Part shown: in pieces, positions 61,805 through 64,000 of the stretch | Numbering within the stretch: the stretch's first letter is position 1 | Layout: each line of letters starts with the position of its first letter | Origin: Spartobacteria bacterium | Lineage (GTDB): Bacteria > Verrucomicrobiota > Kiritimatiellia > RZYC01 | Assembly (NCBI GenBank): GCA_009930475.1 | Contig: RZYC01000013.1 | Span: forward strand, 1-64,000 | Length of the DNA stretch: 64,000 bases | Direction: 5' to 3' | Program-made: the position numbers and the translations under genes | The notes under the pieces: generated by a model | Databases searched by the model: none | Told to the model about the DNA's origin: nothing | The model's input: the letters and a program-made list of their open reading frames with translations, nothing else

Positions 61805-63094
61805 ATGAATGAAATGAATATAAATAGCAAATGGTTGCTTGCTGCTGTATTGACGCTGATGCTGTCCTGTTCTCCTCTAGCTGCGTCAGGGCTTACCATT
61901 GATTATCACCGGGGATTGATTCGTGTTCCTTGTCATACGACCTCGGTAACGACCAACGAGCCCGTCGAATTTCTTCTGGTAAGCCGGCATAGCGGGCACG
62001 ATTATGAATCCCTTTTGACGACGGATGTAGAGCCGCAAGAATTATACGCCGCCCTGTTAAAACTGGGGATGTCTCCGGGGCAGTCCATTGATTATTCCGC
62101 ATTGAAAATGTGGCCCGCCGGTGAAAGGGCTGTAATAATGGCAGAATGGACATACGATCAGGTATCACAGCAGATTCCAGCTGAAGAACTGATTATTCAG
62201 GAGCCGTCAGGGCGACCCTTAGCCTCAGATGGTTTTGTTTTTACTGGATCCTACCAGCTGGAAGAGGGGACAGAACCGCCTATGCTCGCCGCTCAGTATC
62301 AGGAACCTCATGCCATGATATCGCTGTACAATGAACCCAACACATTGTTCGATGTGCCGCACAAAGCACCGCAGGGGCAGGTTTATAATACGCAGTATCT
62401 CAATCCGGACTACATGCTGCCATCGAATTATCCGATGACCTTGCTCATTCAGCCGCAACTGGTTCCGGGAGGTCGCTCCATTCAGATGACTTTGACTTGT
62501 GCGCAAAAAGAATCAGCACTGGTATATAGACTTTTAGACGCGCAGCAACAGCTCGTCACTACGGGCGAGTCGCTGGAGCCGATACTTGACGCACTGAGCA
62601 AACAGATTCAGAGCCATCACGATGTGTATCTGTCTTTTGTCCCTGAAGCCGATGTCGCAGCAGAGGATCTTGTTCGCCACGCTTATATTCTGGAAACCTT
62701 TGACCAGCAGGGGGTCATACGCATGACTCCCTCGTTCTATACCAATGAACTTTTTTATAAAGCCTATCTGCCCAATGCCGCCTACCTAGATCGGGAAAAG
62801 CGCCCGGATCAGCCCTGGGAAATTCATGTCAGAAAACACGGAGAGGAAACCTTCGCCCAGTTGATTGACATAGATATGCAGTGGGAAAGTGAGAATCCGG
62901 ATCCAACGTTAACCGTGCAGAAGATGCGCGTTACTTCGCCAGATGCCGCCGCCCGGCAGATGAGCTCAGCCACCAATCATCTTCCTGTGGTCTTTTTTTA
63001 CAGTGCACCGCAATTTCCGTATAAAGAAATACACCAGTGGCAGCAGGCATTAAAAGACGTGTGCCCTACTTTTTACCTAGTTATAGAACGATGA
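61805..63094 (+). CDS. Secreted YdjY-like domain protein
   Basis: A 429-residue exported protein with a Sec signal peptide (SKWLLAAVLTLMLSCSPLAAS); the Cys in the hydrophobic core does not form a convincing lipobox. Residues 30-170 resemble the YdjY domain: HRGLIRVPCHTT, EPVEFLLVSRHSGHDYESLLTTDVEPQELYAALLKLGMSPGQ, a later W...A-E-W segment and FVFTGSY. A second half (about 250-429) contains no motif I know. YdjY proteins in PVC bacteria are predicted ferredoxin-like, extracytoplasmic proteins with no fixed role. I use the ATG at 61805; the frame is open from 61787. It precedes the DUF493 gene by 18 bases. Confidence 0.75.
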   Translation: MNEMNINSKWLLAAVLTLMLSCSPLAASGLTIDYHRGLIRVPCHTTSVTTNEPVEFLLVSRHSGHDYESLLTTDVEPQELYAALLKLGMSPGQSIDYSALKMWPAGERAVIMAEWTYDQVSQQIPAEELIIQEPSGRPLASDGFVFTGSYQLEEGTEPPMLAAQYQEPHAMISLYNEPNTLFDVPHKAPQGQVYNTQYLNPDYMLPSNYPMTLLIQPQLVPGGRSIQMTLTCAQKESALVYRLLDAQQQLVTTGESLEPILDALSKQIQSHHDVYLSFVPEADVAAEDLVRHAYILETFDQQGVIRMTPSFYTNELFYKAYLPNAAYLDREKRPDQPWEIHVRKHGEETFAQLIDIDMQWESENPDPTLTVQKMRVTSPDAAARQMSSATNHLPVVFFYSAPQFPYKEIHQWQQALKDVCPTFYLVIER

Positions 63095-63112
63095 TGATTA
63101 AGGGACTCTGTT

Positions 63113-63406
63113 ATGACATCCGATAAACCGACCCAAGATTTTCCCAGCGCAATGTGCGGGAAAACACTGGAGTTTCCCCTTCAGTGTCATTTCAAAGTGA
63201 TTGCTCTTCAAGGCAGCGAGATTAAAAAAGCACTGGAAGGCAAACTGGCCGAAATAGGCGTAGAACAAACGTTGGAAGCGGGGAACACCTCTGCCAAAGG
63301 GACGTTTACCACGTATAATTTCTCAATGATGGTCGGTTCCCGCAAAGAAATGGGTGCAATTGATGCCGCATTGCGTTCCTGTGAAGGCGTGCGCATGGTG
63401 CTCTAA
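63113..63406 (+). CDS. DUF493 / YbeD-family protein
   Basis: A 97-residue protein of the YbeD-like DUF493 family: LEFPLQCHFKVIALQGSEIKKALEGKLAEIG, then NTSAKGTFTTYNFSMMVGSRKEMGAIDAALRSCEGVRMVL. The small ACT/ferredoxin-like fold is thought to be regulatory; in E. coli ybeD lies near lipB, but here it follows a secreted YdjY-like gene. The start is the ATG at 63113. No terminator is visible; an AT-rich tract with direct repeats follows. Confidence 0.85.
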   Translation: MTSDKPTQDFPSAMCGKTLEFPLQCHFKVIALQGSEIKKALEGKLAEIGVEQTLEAGNTSAKGTFTTYNFSMMVGSRKEMGAIDAALRSCEGVRMVL

Positions 63407-63454
63407 TACCAGTTTAAGAAGCCCCACCCCAAATACCCAAATACAAATCCAATC

Positions 63455-63525
63455 CAAATAATGACAGGCTATATTTAATATTCAAATAATGACATTCAAA
63501 TAATGACAGGCTATATATAATATTC
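63455..63525. repeat. 29-bp direct repeats with a partial third unit
   Basis: Two nearly identical 29-bp units (63455-63483 and 63497-63525, one mismatch) begin CAAATAATGACAGGCTATAT and are linked by a partial copy (63483-63497, CAAATAATGACATTC). They lie in the AT-rich stretch between the DUF493 gene and the degenerate palindrome at 63583. Confidence 0.88.
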
Positions 63526-63582
63526 TTTTCTTGATCATTTCAAAAAATCACATATTATTCATCTCTCTGTGGATGGCGTTTC

Positions 63583-63607
63583 AGTAAGTGACTGGAACTT
63601 TTTTGGG
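63583..63607. repeat. Degenerate single copy of the TTCCAAT palindrome
   Basis: The right half is preserved (GACTGGAACTTTTTT, 63590-63604) while the left half has decayed (TTCAGTAAGT). It shares the T-run on the same side as the other copies. It is the fourth locus of the family in the window and lies just downstream of the direct repeats, behind the convergent TPR gene. Confidence 0.55.
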
Positions 63608-63632
63608 TCGCGATTCATTGTAGTGTGTTTTG

Positions 63633-64000
63633 CTACTTCTTATTCAGTTCATTTTTCAGGGATTGCAGTTCTTTCTGAAGTGCGGGTAGCAAGATGTCGC
63701 GTTTTTGTATCTGAAGGGAGTTCACTATGTCAATGGCCTGGCGGGTATGTCCCATTTTTTGATGCAGCTGAGCCAGATGGAACAAGATGACGGGGTTTTC
63801 AGGCTGGTAGTGTCTCGCTTTATCCAGTGTTTCTTTTGCCTCGCGAAGCTGACTTGTTTGCATGAGCAGGTACCCATAGGTATCCAGCGCGGTGGCATTT
63901 TGGGGCTGCATGTCGATGGATTCTTTAATAAGCGGCAAAGCATCTTGGAATAATCCTTTGTTGGTGAGCAACCATGCCAGGTCATTCAGTGTATTGGCGT
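63633..64000 (-). CDS. TPR-repeat protein (3' part; runs off the window)
   Basis: The frame stays open to the right edge. Translated from there it reads ...NTLNDLAWLLTNKGLFQDA, then LPLIKESIDMQPQNATALDTYGYLLMQTSQLREAKETLDKARHYQPENPVILFHLAQLHQKMGHTRQAIDI. These are three or more tetratricopeptide repeats ending in a charged helix (LQKELQSLKNELNKK). The repeat pattern ALDTYGYLL resembles the C-termini of large TPR proteins that often carry a glycosyltransferase or secretin-linked domain upstream. Only the last 122 or so codons are visible, so no function can be assigned. Confidence 0.85.
   Translation of the reverse strand, partial: ANTLNDLAWLLTNKGLFQDALPLIKESIDMQPQNATALDTYGYLLMQTSQLREAKETLDKARHYQPENPVILFHLAQLHQKMGHTRQAIDIVNSLQIQKRDILLPALQKELQSLKNELNKK

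Overview
The window reads as chromosomal DNA of a Gram-negative, probably anaerobic or fermentative bacterium. I favour the PVC superphylum (Verrucomicrobiota, Kiritimatiellota or Lentisphaerota). The grounds are a eukaryote-like type 2 IleRS in an ileS-dksA/traR-lspA block, sigma-54 with a NifA-like activator, a YdjY-like secreted protein, dense SpoIIE/CBS-HATPase/DRTGG signalling, and a family of TTCCAATNATTGGAA palindromes. This placement is inference; there is no rRNA in the window, and I found no tRNA.

Layout. 1-6.3 kb: a truncated-looking solute-binding/membrane sensor and three GT-C (ArnT/PMT_2-like) glycosyltransferases. 6.4-9 kb: phoB-phoR with a strong terminator. 9.2-10.6 kb: glutamate decarboxylase. 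10.8-13.1 kb: a minus-strand pilus/secretion set (PilN-like, ExeA-type ATPase, GspB-like). 13.2-14.8 kb: stand-alone NFACT-R protein and DNA polymerase IV. 15-16.5 kb: rpoN. 16.7-19.1 kb: a regulatory cassette (DRTGG, CBS-HATPase, DRTGG, PHP) divergent from ackA-pta (19.4-21.8 kb), followed by a membrane protein that appears to start at AUA. 22.6-25.7 kb: fliD and a GT-B glycosyltransferase. 26-31.3 kb: ileS, dksA/traR, lspA, AI-2E-family permease. 31.6-35.5 kb: valS, pdxB. 35.6-37.9 kb: gapA and a YgeY-type M20 hydrolase (minus). 38.2-43.1 kb: pyrG, NifA-like activator, OppA-like binding protein. 43.4-49.2 kb: a pilin with a good sigma-54 promoter, followed by three polytopic GT-C-like proteins. 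49.4-52.7 kb: Na+/solute symporter, SrkA-like kinase, HD protein. 52.8-53.8 kb: a RAYT (REP-associated tyrosine transposase). 54-56.3 kb: PAS-SpoIIE phosphatase and an unknown protein. 56.4-58 kb: aspartate 4-decarboxylase-type enzyme with a Sec signal peptide. 58-63.4 kb: YcgN-like protein, a pseudokinase-receiver sensor, a 46-codon Nudix remnant, nitroreductase, YdjY-like protein, DUF493. The right edge cuts a TPR gene.

The most interesting structure is the palindrome family. Three intergenic loci carry copies at fixed centre-to-centre spacings (42 then 31 bp at two loci, 31 bp at the third), and the third locus lies directly behind the RAYT gene. This looks like a compound REP/BIME-like element with its candidate transposase. 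Other leads are the DRTGG/CBS-HATPase/PHP cassette beside a short Pta lacking its own DRTGG domain, the sigma-54 promoters at the pilin and possibly at rpoN, the exported PLP enzyme, and the AUA start.
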